Positions 1-11,399 of a stretch of 64,000 nucleotides of DNA are shown here, one piece after another. Location of the stretch: contig NC_053391.1 of NCBI RefSeq assembly GCF_905171765.1, positions 154,685,565 to 154,749,564 on the forward strand. Direction: 5' to 3'. The notes beneath the pieces were generated by a model that ran no database searches, was not told the origin of the DNA, and was given only the letters and a program-made list of their open reading frames with translations. How positions within the stretch are numbered: position 1 is the first letter of the stretch; each line of letters begins with the position of its first letter. A program made the translations under genes and the position numbers. The DNA comes from Bufo bufo. Taxonomy: Eukaryota > Chordata > Amphibia > Anura > Bufonidae.

Positions 1-290
1 ATATTCCCAGTCCTTAAAGACAGGAATGTTCCGCACTTACCGAAGTCCTGTATACTCTATTCCGGACAGAGCCCCCAGCTGAAAGAAATCTGCTTCTTAA
101 TGCACCCTGGTTCTTCCTTTTGTCTCCAAATACAGGTACCTAGTGAACTATCTCAATAAGATACACACAGACGTGTTTCTGAAACAGTTCTGATTTAATC
201 TTGACCACATGGGCCTCTTATAGACATACATCCACACATATTGGAAACGGATATGATTCACATATTCACTTGTTGCTGGGCAGAATCCAT
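1..290. other. Left edge, probable 3' flank of Penelope-like element 1
   Basis: I see no coding signal here. The stretch lies just downstream of the GIY-YIG reading frame that ends at 294 on the minus strand, so part of it is probably the 3' untranslated region of that element. No boundary, tail or target duplication could be fixed, and it could also be ordinary flanking DNA. Confidence 0.3.
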
Positions 291-293
291 TCC

Positions 294-746
294 CTATATG
301 GACATAAGGCTAATGTAAACATATTCTCCCTCTAGTATGATGTCATCCAGCATCCTGTCCTTCATACAGATCTTATAGCTTATTCTATTTAACCCTTCAG
401 CACAAATATGTCCTGCTATTCTCCTTCTTAGCTCCTGTGTTGATTTGCCAACATATAGCTTCGGGCAATTACACGATGCCACATATATGATGCCACTGCT
501 GCGGCATTTAAAAGATTCTCTTATCATGTATTCACATCCGTCAATTGGATTTTTTAATTTCTTAACTCTAGGTACGTATTTGCATAGTGTGCAATTGCCA
601 CATGGGAATGACCCCACAATACTGGATTTTAACCAATTTTCACTTGTTGTTTCTATTCTAGGAAGAAAACTGTGGACAAGTTTATCCCTAAGGTTCTGTC
701 CCCTTCTATATGTGACCCTGCGATATGGTGATAGGACCATGCTCAA
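294..746 (-). pseudogene. GIY-YIG endonuclease domain of Penelope-like element 1
   Basis: The C-terminal part of the element protein is open for 150 residues. A cysteine cluster (CGNCTLC, about residues 49-55) comes first and resembles the zinc-binding linker that precedes the nuclease in these elements. The GIY-YIG core follows: IIYVASC at about residues 86-92, then LYVGKSTQELRRRIAGH, which supplies the second conserved tyrosine-glycine and the catalytic-region arginines. In the family this domain nicks target DNA to prime cDNA synthesis. It is separated from the reverse transcriptase by shifts and stops between about 750 and 970, so it is now detached. The start is the first methionine of the open stretch and not a true initiator. 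Confidence 0.75.
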
Positions 747-970
747 TTATTGGTCACTGGTAAGTATCTTCTAATGTTTTTTGAGAATAGTCATTATTGT
801 AGATGGTTACAATCATAGGTACCAATACATCATATCCTTTTTATATCCTGCATAGGGTCAATCCTGTTCTTCTTGGATAATAAATCCTCTCTTTTTATGC
901 ATTTTGCACGATTAAATGCCCTTTTTAAGCTTTTACGCAGATAGCCTTTTGCTCTAAAGCGTTTAAATAA

Positions 971-2100
971 TTAATCCGCCTCCTTTTTAAAGGCCTCCTC
1001 TGTGGTGCAATTTCTCCTCGCTCTTAAATATTGTCTGACCGGTATTCCGTTCTTCAATGTTGTTGGATGCCAACTTGTCCAGTGGAGAAGACTATTTGTC
1101 GAAGTTGGCTTAAGGAAAATATCCGTTAGGATATGACCGTCTTCACCTTTCTGGATTGTTAAATCCAGAAAGCAGATCTTATTTGGGTGGATATCAAAGG
1201 TAAAATTCATACCTATTTCGTTTTGGTTCAATGTATTTACAAATTCGATGAATTCTTGTTTTTCACCCTCCCAAAATAACAACACATCATCAATGAATCT
1301 ACCCCAAAATAAAATGTGACTGGTGAAATGTGCCAATGTGTCCGAAAAAACTATTGTGTCCTCCCACCATCCCAAAAACAAATTTGCAAAAGTCAGTGCA
1401 CAAGGTGTCGCCATAGCGGTAACTTTCATCTGTTGATAGAAGGTACCGTTACACAGAAAATAATTGTCAGTATGAATCTCAGTAAAATTATTACAAATTT
1501 GTTGTGTTTGTGAAAACATGTGCTTTTATTGTCCAGAAAGTATTTTATCGCTTTAATACCGATTTCATGCTCAATATTACTGTACAACGCTTCCACGTCC
1601 AGGCTAGCTAGATACGTTTTGGTAAGTACATCAGTGGTATCCTTTATGTATGAAGGTAATGATGTAACAAATGGTCTCAACACTGCATCAACGTATTTGC
1701 TAGCTAATTGGGCCAGGGAATCATTTCCTGAGACTATTGGATGCCCAGGTATTGGAATTTTGTTTTTATGCACCTTGGGAAGTGCATAAAATGTCACAAT
1801 CGTGGGGCTTTTGTTGTACAGGAATTTGAATTCTTCTTTGGATATCAAGCATTGATCCCTAGCTGTCTTCAGAATTTTATGTAGTTCACCAAGGTGCCTA
1901 TTTGTTGCATTCTCTTTCAAGACCTCATATATTTTCTTATCCATCAACAGTCTATTTACCATCTGGTCATAATCTATCCTATCTTGGACCACTATGTTAC
2001 CCCCTTTATCATTTGATTTGATCACAATGTCCTTATTCGACCTCAGCTCTTCAAGGGCAACAAACTCCTCATGTGTAAAAATTTTCGGGATAGTATCTGT
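971..2100 (-). pseudogene. Reverse transcriptase of Penelope-like element 1, frameshifted
   Basis: Two overlapping minus-strand frames (about 2100-1426 and 1519-971) together form a Penelope-type reverse transcriptase. The first frame has the family signature DKGGNIVV, then ALPKVHK and PIVSG, and motif A (SLDVEALYSNI) with the first catalytic aspartate. The second frame has motif C, FIDDVLLFW, with the paired aspartates, then FLDLTI. A single frame change near 1510 separates motif A from motif C. The upstream open stretch extends beyond the first methionine to about 2100. The family copies element RNA into DNA using a nicked chromosomal end as primer. The catalytic residues survive and the reading frame does not. 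Confidence 0.85.
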
Positions 2101-2316
2101 TTTTGTTTTTAATTTGTTGATCTCTTGAGAGACCAGTTCTACAAAAGTTTCAATATTTTTAAACTGTGAGAAAGGGGGGGTCCATTTTGATCTAGGTTAA
2201 TCTCAGAGTAAAAGCCCTCACTTTCAATATGAAGACTTTCCAGAGTATACAACGCTTGTTGCTCTTTCTGGATTAATTTACCTATATCAACCATTGTACT
2301 AGCAAATTGTGCAGTG

Positions 2317-3620
2317 CTAATTTTCGTGCGAATAGATATCCTTCACCCAACTAAACTTATCAAACCGTGGTAATTGCATGAACGTAAGTCCTCTTTTTAG
2401 AAGAACAATTTGTGCCTTAGTTAAGGACAGTGCTGACAAGTTAATAACCTGGGTCGTCTCCAATTCTTCCGTTGTTCTATCTGTATTGACTGTTCTTTCA
2501 TAGGAAGGGTCTGTGTTCCCTGAAGGGACGTACTTTTTAAACCCCTGATTGCATCTCTCACTTCCAATTGCAATTATTTTGCGTTGTACCCCCATTGTCC
2601 CTGTCCCTTAATTGGACATTGATCTACCCTAAAAAAAGAGGGGCTATGGGTGGTGTCGCAAAAATATTTGGCTGACCTGTCAGTATTTGGCCCTGGTTCT
2701 GTTGCACTGTTGTATTTGTGATGTTTGTGCCTAAGTGCATTGGTGATGGTGATACTGTCACTGGGGTATTCTGCGTTTCTATCATTGTTTTTGGCCTTGT
2801 TGGAATATTATTGTCCATTGATACTTGAGTTCCAGTGCCAATTGCACTGGAAAATACAAAACCACACAATAAGGAGGGTTCTCCAGTTTGTGATGGCTGA
2901 ATACATTCTGACGTATTAGTAGTCGGATTTCCTGTTTTTTTTTCAAATTGCGGTATCTATTATATAGGACCTTTCTTTTAGTGCCACCTCAATTAGGATC
3001 TTTAATGTTTGTAGTTTCGGCCCCAGAGGTTTCGGATTCAGAATAGTCAGTATATCTAGTATTTCTCACTGGAAAATTTTGTCTATTTTTCCAATTATAT
3101 ATACGATCAGTGTCAAAGTCTAATTTGTCACGAATATATTACCGATGCTTTCTTTCCTTTATCTCCTCTTTTAGGCCTTCCAAGCTTTTTTGTAACCTGG
3201 ACTCCTGATTTTTAAAATCTGAATGTTGCCCGAACGTAAGTATTTCTTTTATCTCCTGATTGAGTTGTTCAGAGATGCGCTCAAAATAACGTCTTTCATA
3301 TTCAGCCATGTATCTCATAAGTCTCAATGAATTTTCGGTAAGGACATTGTCCCAGCCATTTATATATTCTGGGTCGTCTGTGTGAATATTTGGTCTTAGT
3401 GTGTTCCTCAGACCTCTATAAAAAAATTTTGATTGATATATGTCTCTAGGCTGGCTATTTCCCACCACGAGCGGTAATATTGTTTGTAGGTTTTACCCAA
3501 GTTTTTAAATCCTGTTTGTATGTCCGTATTATTTAACGGGATGGCTTGATTTAAAAAAACTTGTTTAGCCTCTTGTGTAAAGTTATATTTATTAATACCC
3601 TGTGCCAAAAATCCTGCCAT
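2317..3620 (-). pseudogene. N-terminal coding region of Penelope-like element 1
   Basis: Short open stretches at 3620-3408, 3468-3139 and 2595-2317 lie upstream of the reverse transcriptase in the same direction. The 3468-3139 piece ends in a run rich in glutamate, lysine and glutamine (about residues 60-105) that could form a coiled coil. I recognise no catalytic motif, but the position matches the poorly conserved N-terminal region of Penelope-like proteins. Stops and shifts break it into at least three parts. Assignment rests on order and orientation only. Confidence 0.5.
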
Positions 3621-4508
3621 AACATTCGAAATAAACAGAAATTTTTTCCAATGTTAGGGCACAAATAATGGGGAAATAACCCCTAATCTCACAAGAAATA
3701 CAATCAAAGGCCCTTATAGGGACCCTCGGGATATTATAATCAATGTACTAAACGGTCTGTGGACCAAAAAAAATCCCTTTAGGGGTCTCTAGCTAATAGT
3801 AAAATATGGTGATAAGGAAAAATTTATATTAAAATTATCAGATAACAGTAAGGTGTAGTATATAATGGACTGTTAGCTGCTGATGGTTGCTAACAGCAAC
3901 TCAAGGATTTTGTCCCATTCAGCAGCTGTTATTAGAAACACCTGATCAGGTATATTATTTGTGGATATGCTGAGGGCAGATCAGCTAATGTGTATGAATG
4001 ATTTGCCGTTAGTGTTGACAGGGGTAGTTTTGCTACCTCTGTATCCTAAACCTAAATGGGGTGTTGGCGGGGATGTAGGTATATAACTTTATTCACAGTG
4101 GAAATACACGCTCAGCCCAGCATTCTATTAATGCATGGCTGGCTAGAAAAAACACACACACATCTCAACTGCTCTGAGAGTTCAGTACGCATTATGTCCA
4201 GTAATTCTGAAATTGATACTACAATGTGCAACAATTTGTAGTCCTTTCAGGCTGCCCCTGATGTATTGCATTGAACTCTGCTGTACTGACGCTCGATTTG
4301 CAACAGTGTGGCTGAAAATTGTAACCACTATTTGACTCTGTTTTCCCTTTCCTCTGCCATTCACTCCTTCTGCGGCTAACTACTTGAATACTATATGACT
4401 AATTGCCATCCGGACACATGCTTCTAACTTGCCCTCGGCTAATCCTATTGGTCCTGTAATACTCCTTACTGTCCTCTGTCTAAAACTTGAGTGCTACACT
4501 ATAACACC

Positions 4509-4551
4509 CCTCCCGACATGTTTCGCCACTGTGTGGCTTCGTCAGGGGAAG
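4509..4551 (-). ncRNA. Hammerhead-ribozyme-like motif 1 (Penelope type)
   Basis: On the minus strand the core CTGACGA is followed by a 5-bp stem (GCCAC/GTGGC with an ACA loop) and then GAAA. Directly after comes the palindrome ACATGT (4516-4521) and a C, the expected cleavage-site base. Flanks GGGAGG (4509-4514) and CTTCCC (4546-4551) can pair as a 6-bp stem I with one wobble. A short palindromic stem III is what dimeric hammerheads of Penelope-like elements have. One extra A sits between the CUGANGA box and stem II, as in the two other motifs of this window. Predicted cut is between 4515 and 4514. Confidence 0.7.
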
Positions 4552-4789
4552 TGGGGTACTAGCGTGCGCGCGCTATACATGACCCATATTTATGCACTGC
4601 AAGTATCCGCCCTCTACTTACTAGTCTCTCACCTACAGCCAATGACATCGCCGCTATCCCTAAATGACAGGCTTTCTCCCTATCAGGTGTGAGCGCGTCA
4701 TTCTACGCTTTCAGCATGCGCTCACTCCTCTTCGACCAATTGCAGGTTATTAAGCCAGTGTTCTATCTTCCCCACAGACTTCGTCGTAT

Positions 4790-5052
4790 ACGGAACCATT
4801 CATTTCAATGGGTCCACAAAAGATGCGGACAGCACTCTGTGTGCTGTTCGCATCCATTTCTCCGTTCCGTGGCCCCGCAAAAATTATTAGGCATGTCCTA
4901 TTCTTGTTAATTTTGCGGACAAGAATAGGCATTTCTATAATTGGCCTCCTGTTCCGTTCCGCAAATTGCAGAAGGCACACGGGCGGCATCCGTTTTTTCC
5001 GGATCCGCAATTTGCGGACTGCAAAAAGCGGCATGTTTTTGTGCATGAGCCC
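4790..5052. mobile_element. MITE fragment ending in a GGGCTCATGCAC-type terminus
   Basis: The right end, read in reverse, begins AGGGCTCATGCAC. The interior holds inverted pieces around CGGATCCGCAATTTGCGG and repeats of TTGCGGAC. This looks like a short non-autonomous DNA transposon. The left terminus is missing or degraded, so it is only a fragment. A related but diverged end appears at 56830. Confidence 0.5.
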
Positions 5053-5265
5053 TAAGTCAGGGAGAGCTAAGGATAGGAAGGGACAGAGAGTGTAGGGAGT
5101 TTAATCGAATATTATAAGTGTACAAAAACATTTCAGATACAAAAAATCCCTTGTAAGGACTATTGTGTGTGACAGCAGCAATATATGTTTGTAGCACAAC
5201 CTGCGCTAAATTTCTCAGTGTTAGGAAGAGCTGTGCATAGGAAGGGACAGACAGTGTAGGGAGTG
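5053..5265 (+). repeat. hAT-type leader repeat, left part
   Basis: The phrase around GATAGGAAGGGACAGAGAGTG at 5072-5094 recurs near 5238-5260, and the phrase GACAGCAGCAATATAT recurs at 5171 and 5851. These resemble the leader sequence of hAT element 2 at 35520-35560. I infer that this is the 5' leader of a hAT element with internal repeats, later split by the MITE at 5269-5781. It has no coding potential. Confidence 0.4.
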
Positions 5266-5268
5266 TAA

Positions 5269-5781
5269 GGGTCCATTCACACGTCCGTTTTTTCTTTCCT
5301 GATCTGTTCCGTTTTTTCTGGAACAGATCTGGACCAGATCTGGACCCATTCATTTTCAATAGGTCCTGGAAAAAAACGGACAGCACAATGTGTGCTGTCC
5401 GTTTCCGTTGTTCCGTTCCGCATGTCCGTTTAAATATAAAACATGTCCTATTCTTTTCCTGAAAAATCTGATCCTGGTACAATACAAAGTCAATGGATCC
5501 GCAAAAAAAGGAAGACATACGGATGTCATTCCGTATGTCATCCGTTTTATACGGAATCCGTTCCTGGAAATTACATTTAAATTTTTTTTTTATTTTTTTT
5601 TTAAAGAAATCCAAACAACTTTATTTGCTTATTGAAATTTATACATGTTTCCGTTTTTTGCGGATCCGCAAAAAACGGATGACATACGGATGACATACGG
5701 AAACATTTTCAGGAACAACGGATCCGCAAAAAACGGACAGAAAATCGGATTATAGAAAAATACTGACGTGTGAATGTAGCC
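5269..5781. mobile_element. MITE with TAA target duplication
   Basis: Terminal inverted repeats match: GGGTCCATTCACACGTC on the left and, reversed, GGCTACATTCACACGTC on the right. Both ends are bordered by TAA (5266-5268 and 5782-5784), fitting the TWA target preference of PIF/Harbinger-type elements. The inside is rich in CCGTTTTTT and CGGATCCGCAAAAAACGG palindromes and holds no transposase. It splits the hAT leader repeat on either side. Confidence 0.7.
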
Positions 5782-5784
5782 TAA

Positions 5785-6184
5785 TAGGAAGATTTTTATA
5801 CAAAAAACTTTTCAGAGACCCAAAAGTCCTTTTAAGGACTTTTGTGTCTGACAGCAGCAATATATATTTTTAGCGCATCCTGAGCTAAATACCATGTAAT
5901 TGGCCGCTGAAGACAGTTAAATTAGCCACGCCACATCTCCTGTTTAAAGTGTGTGCATCCCTAAAATATCAGTGACATCCAATGCAGTTTTTCCGTAGAC
6001 GGTGTCCCCTGCGGACTGTTAAATTTTCCTTGACACATCTCCTGTTTCAAGTGTGCGCATCCATAAAATATCAGTGACATCCAATGCAGTTTTTTCGTAG
6101 ACGGTGTCCCCTGCGGACAGTTAAATTATCCGCACCACATCTCCTGTCTAAAGTTTGCACATCCCTAAAATATCAGTGGCACCT
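5785..6184 (+). repeat. hAT-type leader with ~100-bp tandem repeat
   Basis: Three successive units, beginning near 5917, 6016 and 6118, share CACATCTCCTGT, AAAATATCAGTG and GTAGACGGTGTCCCCTGCGGA. The third is cut short at 6184 by the terminus CTAAGGTTGAGCG. Tandem leader repeats are a feature of the hAT elements in this window, so this is probably the leader of another hAT copy into which hAT 1 inserted. Confidence 0.55.
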
Positions 6185-6479
6185 AAGGTTGAGCGAACCC
6201 GAACTATAAAGTTTGGGTTCGTACTGAACTTTAGGGTTTTTTGCACCCGGACCCGAACCCGAACCCGAACATTATATTCCATTTTTTTCTGTGAAGTACC
6301 CCTGTGCTGAATATCTGACAGGGAAAATCTATTCATTAAATCCATCTGTTAGATTCCAGGGGGACAAATTACCTTTTTTTGGGGGTCAATTACCCCTGCT
6401 GCCTGCAGTTAATTCAATTACATTAGTCTGTCACATATTTGTGTGACGTAAAGCATTTTTTTTTCTCTTTCTGACACCA

Positions 6480-8175
6480 GCACTGCATTTCTGACAGTCC
6501 AATAACCGTTAAATACTGCTGTTACATTGTTGGTTGAAAAAAAAACTCAGTTTTTGTGCTAGATAGTACATTTCTGGCCTGCGCTGCATTTCTGACAGTC
6601 CAATAAAACTGTTAAATACTGCTGTTACATTGTTGGTTGAAAAAAAGCACACTTTTTGTGCTAGATAAATTCCCATTTTTTGTGACCGTGAAGTAATTGT
6701 ATTAAATTCGCCTGTCACAGTGTTGTGTGACGTAAAGAAATTTTTTCTCTTTATGACACCGACACTGCCTTACTGTCAGTGAACTTAATTGTTGACTATT
6801 GGCAGTTACATTGTCGCATGACATAAACCATCTCTTAGTTTGGTGGGTGAACGCAAAAAATGAGGAGAGCTTCAAAAAAGGGATATGGCCCTGGTCATGG
6901 TGCTGCTGGTGTTGGTGGTCCTCCTGTTGCAGGGAGAGGACGTGGTTGATCTGTGCCAGCTACACGCACAAGTGAAACACCTTCCTCAGGTGCGAGTAGG
7001 CGACATAACCTTCAGCGTTATTTGGTAGGCCGAATGCCGCTCTACGAATGGTGAGGCCAGAACAAGTACAGGCGATAGTAGATTGGGTAGCTGACAGTGC
7101 CTCCAGTTCCTTCACATTGTCTCCCACCCAGTCCCCTGCTGAAAGATCAGAGTTGGCACCTGCAGCCGATGTCCATCTGTCTTTCACCTCACCCCCTTGC
7201 AAATCAGCCAAGCAGTCTGAGACCCAAGTCATGCAGCAGTTTCTTCTGCTTTTTAATGACTCTGCTAGCAGGGTTTCCCACGGCCATCCACCTAGCCCTG
7301 CCCCAGAAGTGGAAGAGATTAAGTGTTCCGATGCCCAACCACTTATGTTTCATGATGAGTACATGGGAGGACCAGGGGAAGGGAAAATATTATAGGTAAT
7401 CCGTCTGTGACTTCAGGGCCCCGATGGGGGGGACGGGGACATATTCACATTTTTTTTCTGTGAAGTACTCCTGTGCTGAATATCTGACAGGGAAAATCTA
7501 TTAATTAAATCCATCTGTTAGATTCCAGGGGGACAAATTCCCTTTTTTTGGCGGTCAATTACCCCTGCTGCCTGCAGTGCATACCTGCTAGTGAAAATAA
7601 TTCAATTACATTAGTCTGTCACATATTTGTGTGACCTAAAGCAATTTTTTTTTCTCTTTCTGACACCGGCACTGCATATCTGACAGTCAAATAAAACCCT
7701 TAAATACTGCTGTTACATTGTCGGTTGAAAAAAACTCACTTTTTATGCTAGATAATACATTTGCGGCCTGCGCTGCATTTCTGACAGTCCAATAAAACCG
7801 TTAAATACTGCTGTTACATTGTTGGTTGAAAAAAGCAGACTTTTTGTGCTAGATACAACATTTGCAGCCGGCGCTGCATTTCTGACAGTCCACTAAAACC
7901 GTTAAATACTGCTGTTACATTGTTGGTTGAAAAAAAAAACTCCCATTGTGTGCTAGATAGTACATTTGCGGCCTGCGCTGCATTTCTGACAGTCCAATAA
8001 AACTGTTAAATACTGCTGTTACATTGTTGGTTGAAAAAAGCACACTTTTTGTGCTAGATAGTACTTTTGCAGCCTGCGCTGCATTTCTGACAGTCCACTA
8101 AAACCGTTAAATACTGCTGTTACATTGTTGGTTGAAAAAAGCACACTTTTCATGCTAGATACTACATTTGCAGCC
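6480..8175 (+). repeat. ~102-bp tandem repeat in hAT 1 leader
   Basis: The unit contains GCTGCATTTCTGACAG, TTAAATACTGCTGTTACATT and TTTTGTGCTAGATA. The GCTGCATTTCTGACAG landmark falls at about 6583, 7772, 7873, 7977 and 8078, giving a spacing of 101-104 bp in the second block. The two blocks (6480-6720 and 7660-8175) belong to the two copies of the duplicated leader. The array is non-coding. Confidence 0.8.
6860..7240 (+). pseudogene. hAT 1 transposase, N-terminal exon-like piece
   Basis: An ATG at about 6860 opens a frame that begins MRRAS and matches the start region of hAT 2 (46868 onward), including a Gly/Arg-rich stretch and the residues PATRTSETPSSGASRR. A TGA replaces an arginine codon near 6950, so the frame is closed early. 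The downstream part continues in frame at 7048 (MVRPEQVQAIVDWVADS). It has no catalytic residues. It would be the disordered N-terminus upstream of the BED finger in an intact copy. Confidence 0.55.
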
Positions 8176-8353
8176 TGCACGGCAGTTTCTTCTGCTTCTT
8201 GATGACTCTGCTAGCAGGGTTTCCCACGGCCATCCACATAGCCCTGCCCCAGAAGTGGAAGAGATTGAGTGCACCGATGCCCAACCACTTATGTTTCAGG
8301 ATGAGTACATGGGAGGACCACCGCAGCATGTCTCGGATGATGACGAAACATAG

Positions 8354-9200
8354 GTGCCAACTGCTGTGGCTTTCTGCTGTGTGCAGACCGACAAGGAGGG
8401 CAGGGGTGAAGACTGGGTGGAAGATGATGTGGAGGACGATGAGGTCCTCGACCCCACATGGAATCAAGGTCATGCGAGTGACCTGTGTAGTTCGGAGGAA
8501 GAGGCAGTGGTCGCACAGAGCCACCAGCACAGCAAAAGAGGGTGCAGGGTGCAAAAGCAGAGCAGCCGTCCCCTAGACAGTACGCCTGCTACTGCCCACC
8601 GTACCAAGGGACTGAGCACAACAAAGCCAGCTCGAAGGAGTTCCTTGGCGTGGCAGTTCTTAAGACAATGTGCTGACGCCAAGACACGAGTGGTTTGCAT
8701 ACTGTGCAATCAGAGCATGGAGCGAGGCATAAACGTTCTAAACCTGAGCACAACCTGCATGACCAGGCATCTAAGTGCAAAGCACAAGCTGCAGTGGAGT
8801 AGACACCTCAAAAACCAAGAAAGGCCTCTGGCTCCTCCTGTTTCCTCTTCTGCTGCAGTCTCGGCTTCTTCATCCCCCTCTGGAGTGACAGTGGCACCTG
8901 CCACCCTGAAAACAGAGGATGTGCCAGCAACACCACCACCTCTGTCACCAAGCATCCCCACAATGTCCGATTGAAGTGTTCAGCTGTCTATCTCCCAAAC
9001 ACTGGAGCGAAAGAGGAAGTACCCCCCTACCCACTACCGATCCCTGGCCCTGAATGCCAGCATTTCCAAATATCTGGCCTTTGAAATGCTATCATTCCGT
9101 CTGGTGGACATGGACAGTTTTAAGATTCTGATGGCGGTAGCTGTCCCACCGTACGTTGTGCCCAGCCGCCACTACTTTTACAGGCTATCCCTTCCCTGCA
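8354..9200 (+). pseudogene. hAT 1 transposase, BED zinc-finger region
   Basis: The open stretch 8354-8974 begins with an acidic region (GEDWVEDDVEDDE). A BED-type finger follows at about residues 98-145: AWQFLRQC, then VVCILC supplying the CxxC pair, and RHLSAKH supplying the two histidines. BED fingers of hAT transposases bind subterminal transposon DNA. After a Ser/Pro-rich linker the frame meets a stop at 8972-8974 where hAT 2 reads on, and homology continues to about 9200 (ISKYLAFEMLSFRLV). The start given is the first open position and not a proven initiator. Confidence 0.75.
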
Positions 9201-9207
9201 CAACCAA

Positions 9208-9735
9208 GTGTGGGACAAAGTCAGGTGTGCACTGCGCAACGCCATCTGTGGCAAGGTCCACCTAACCAGTAAGCACGTTCAGGGATGTTATATCTCCCTA
9301 ACAGCACACTGGGTAAATGCAGTGGCGGCTGGGACTGAGGCGGATAGTAGTTGTCCTTCCACCACCGAAGGATTGCAGGGCATTTCTCTTTGCCTCCTGT
9401 TGCTTCCTCCTTCTACTCCGCTTCCTCATCCTCTACCACCTCCTCATCCGGTCAGCGTCACACCTTCACCACCAACTTCAGAACAGCAAGGGGGAAACGA
9501 CAGCAGGCAGTTTTGAAACTTATATGTTTGGGAGACAAACCCCACACCGCGCAGGAGCTGTGGACGGGCATGGAACAACAGACCGATGAGTGGTTGGTGC
9601 CAGTGAGCCTCAAGCCCGGCCTGGTGGTGTGCGATAATGGGCGAAATCTCGTAGCAGCTCTGGGCCTAGCCGGTTTGACGCACATCCCTTTAATATCTTG
9701 TCCCACATTTCCACCCGATCAGATTTCAGCCATTG
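9208..9735 (+). pseudogene. hAT 1 transposase, catalytic-core start, truncated
   Basis: Pieces of the hAT core are recognisable by comparison with hAT 2: a stretch equivalent to GCYISLTAHWVNAV (about 9284-9325), then, after a Ser/Thr/Pro-rich part, VSLKPGLVVCDNGRNLVAALGLAGLTHIP (9604-9690). The aspartate in VVCDNG lies where a catalytic acidic residue is expected in hAT transposases. Homology stops abruptly at about 9690, where hAT 2 continues with CLVHVMNLV. From there sequence of another origin takes over, including 18S rRNA-like DNA. Confidence 0.65.
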
Positions 9736-10125
9736 ACCTCCCTTGGATGTGGTATCCCTTTCTCAGGCTCCCTCTCCGGCATGGAACCATGATTCCCCGT
9801 TACCCGTGATAACTATGGTAGGTGCATAAAAGAACATCAAAAGTTGATAGGGAACATATCCAATCTTGGATCGTGGATGTCACGGGGACGTGCGATCAGG
9901 CAGAAGTTATCTAGAGTCCTCATCCAAAATACCACAGTGACATTCCCTGTAATTTTTTATTACTCATTCCAATAATAGGGCATCTTAAGAAACCTGTATT
10001 GTTATTTATCGTCACTACCTCCCCGAGTCGGAAGTGGGTAATTGCCGCACGCCGCCTCCTTTCCTCCGATTTTTCCCTCTCTGGCATGAAACCCTGATTC
10101 CCTGTTACCCGTGATTCCCAGTTAC
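9735..10125 (-). pseudogene. 18S rRNA-derived fragments 1 and 2, antisense in hAT 1
   Basis: The plus strand reads as the reverse complement of the 5' domain of 18S rRNA. Piece 1 (about 9735-9898) contains CTTGGATGTGGTA, TTTCTCAGGCTCCCTCTCCGG, GATTCCCCGTTACCCGTG and GTTATCTAGAGTC. Piece 2 (about 9945-10125) contains TGTATTGTTATTTATCGTC, ACTACCTCCCCGAGTCGG and again GATTCCCTGTTACCCGTG. The order and overlap show two partially redundant pieces joined end to end. They replace the middle of the hAT transposase. Divergence from canonical 18S is moderate, so this is an old capture and not a functional rRNA gene. Confidence 0.8.
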
Positions 10126-11210
10126 TCTGGTTTTAAGAAACTTTGAGGAATCAACACAGATGGTGAGCGGCAATAATGCTATTATCAGCGCAGCCATCCC
10201 ACTTCTGTGTCTACTCAAACGCTCGCTGCTCACAATTAAGGACAACGCTTTACATTTGGAAGAGGTGGAAATGGGGGAAGACATTACACTGGGTGATAGC
10301 CAGACCACCCTCAGTTCGTCTTCTCAGCGCGAATTGGACGATGAAGAGGCGGAGGGAGAGCAGGAGACGTTTGCCTCTGCTACAGAGGGTAGTACCCATG
10401 GAAGTTTAATTCCATCTGTTCAGCGTGGTTGGGCAGAAGAGGTGGAAGAGGACGAGAAGATTAATAGTCATCCTCCTGATGATGATGACGACAGCAAAGT
10501 CTTGCCTGTTGGTACTCTGGCACACATGGCTGACTTCATGTTAGGCTGCCTTTCCCGCGACCCGCGCATTATACGCATTTTAGACAACACGGATTACTGG
10601 TTGTTCACCATTCTCGACCCCCGCTACAAAGAACTTCTCATCTCTCATTCCTCTGGTGGAGAGGACGAGCAAAGCGGTGCAATACCAGAAGATCCTTGTT
10701 GAAAAATTGCTCCAAAAATTTCCATCTGACAACGCTGTTAGCAGAGTCCGTAGTTCCTTGGCCAACCGAGGAGGGGAGACAAGAGGAACACACAGCAGTT
10801 CCAACAGAGGCAGGGCAACGCTCTCTAAAGCTTGGGAAAGTTTCATGACACCCCGCCAGACCCCTCACCCTGATGCGCGACCTACTGTCACAAGGAGAGA
10901 AACATTTTGGAAGATGGTGAAGGAGTACATAGCAGACCGAGTCAGTGTCCTCAATGATCCCTCAAAGCCTTACAACTACTGGGTGTCCAAGCTGGACACG
11001 TGGCATGAACTTGCGCTCTACGCTTTGGAGGTGCTGGCCTGTCCTGTCGCCAGCGTTTTGTCTGAGCGGGTATTTAGTGATGCTGGTGGCATTATAACAG
11101 ACAAGCGTATCCGCATGTCAACTGAAAATGCTGACAGGTTGACTCTTATAAAAATGAACAAGGCCTGGATTATCCATGACTTCTCGACTCCACCAGAGGA
11201 AAGCGGCTGA
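10126..11210 (+). pseudogene. hAT 1 transposase, C-terminal and dimerisation region
   Basis: Homology to hAT 2 resumes at about 10130. Open stretch 10160-10702 has an acidic insert and then LAHMADFMLGCLSRDPR and DYWLFTILDPRYK. A shift near 10670 moves the frame into 10656-11210, which carries the hallmark hAT C-terminus: NYWVSKLDTWHELALYALEVLACPVASVLSERVFSDAGGIITDKR. The glutamate in SERVFS is the conserved acidic catalytic residue of hAT enzymes, and the region mediates dimerisation. The frame ends at TGA 11208-11210. The C-terminal 180 residues are the best preserved part of this copy. Confidence 0.8.
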
Positions 11211-11399
11211 ACATAAAGGCACTTTAAATGTGTTGTTTATAATGTACTGAATACACTGTATTCCCATGCACCCCTTCCACCACAAACAAGGGTATATGGT
11301 TGAATCTTCCTTTTCTCATTCTCCTCCTCCTCTTCCATCATATCAACATGCTAATTCGTCACATATAATGCCCTTGCATATATGCCCTTCAAATATAAT

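Larger units (their letters stand above)
291..4551 (-). mobile_element. Penelope-like retroelement 1 (endonuclease-bearing), decayed
   Basis: Read on the minus strand, this block holds, in order, a hammerhead-like motif (4509-4551), N-terminal reading frames (3620 to 2317), a reverse transcriptase (about 2100 to 971) and a GIY-YIG nuclease (746 to 294). That order is diagnostic of endonuclease-positive Penelope-like elements, which prime reverse transcription at a nick and often carry ribozymes in their terminal repeats (family knowledge). Reading frames are split by several shifts and stops, so this copy cannot be autonomous. The left end and target duplication were not found. It carries no DNA-transposon terminal inverted repeats. 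Confidence 0.8.
6285..8340 (+). repeat. Duplicated leader and ORF-start segment of hAT 1
   Basis: The stretch from about 6285 to 7374 recurs at about 7447 to 8322. Landmarks present in both are TCTGTGAAGTA, CTGACAGGGAAAATCTATT, TTAGATTCCAGGGGGACAAA and, near the end, GACTCTGCTAGCAGGG. The first copy also carries the coding start (6860-7230). The second lacks that part but has more tandem units. Either one element has an internal duplication or a truncated copy is fused to a fuller one. Confidence 0.7.
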
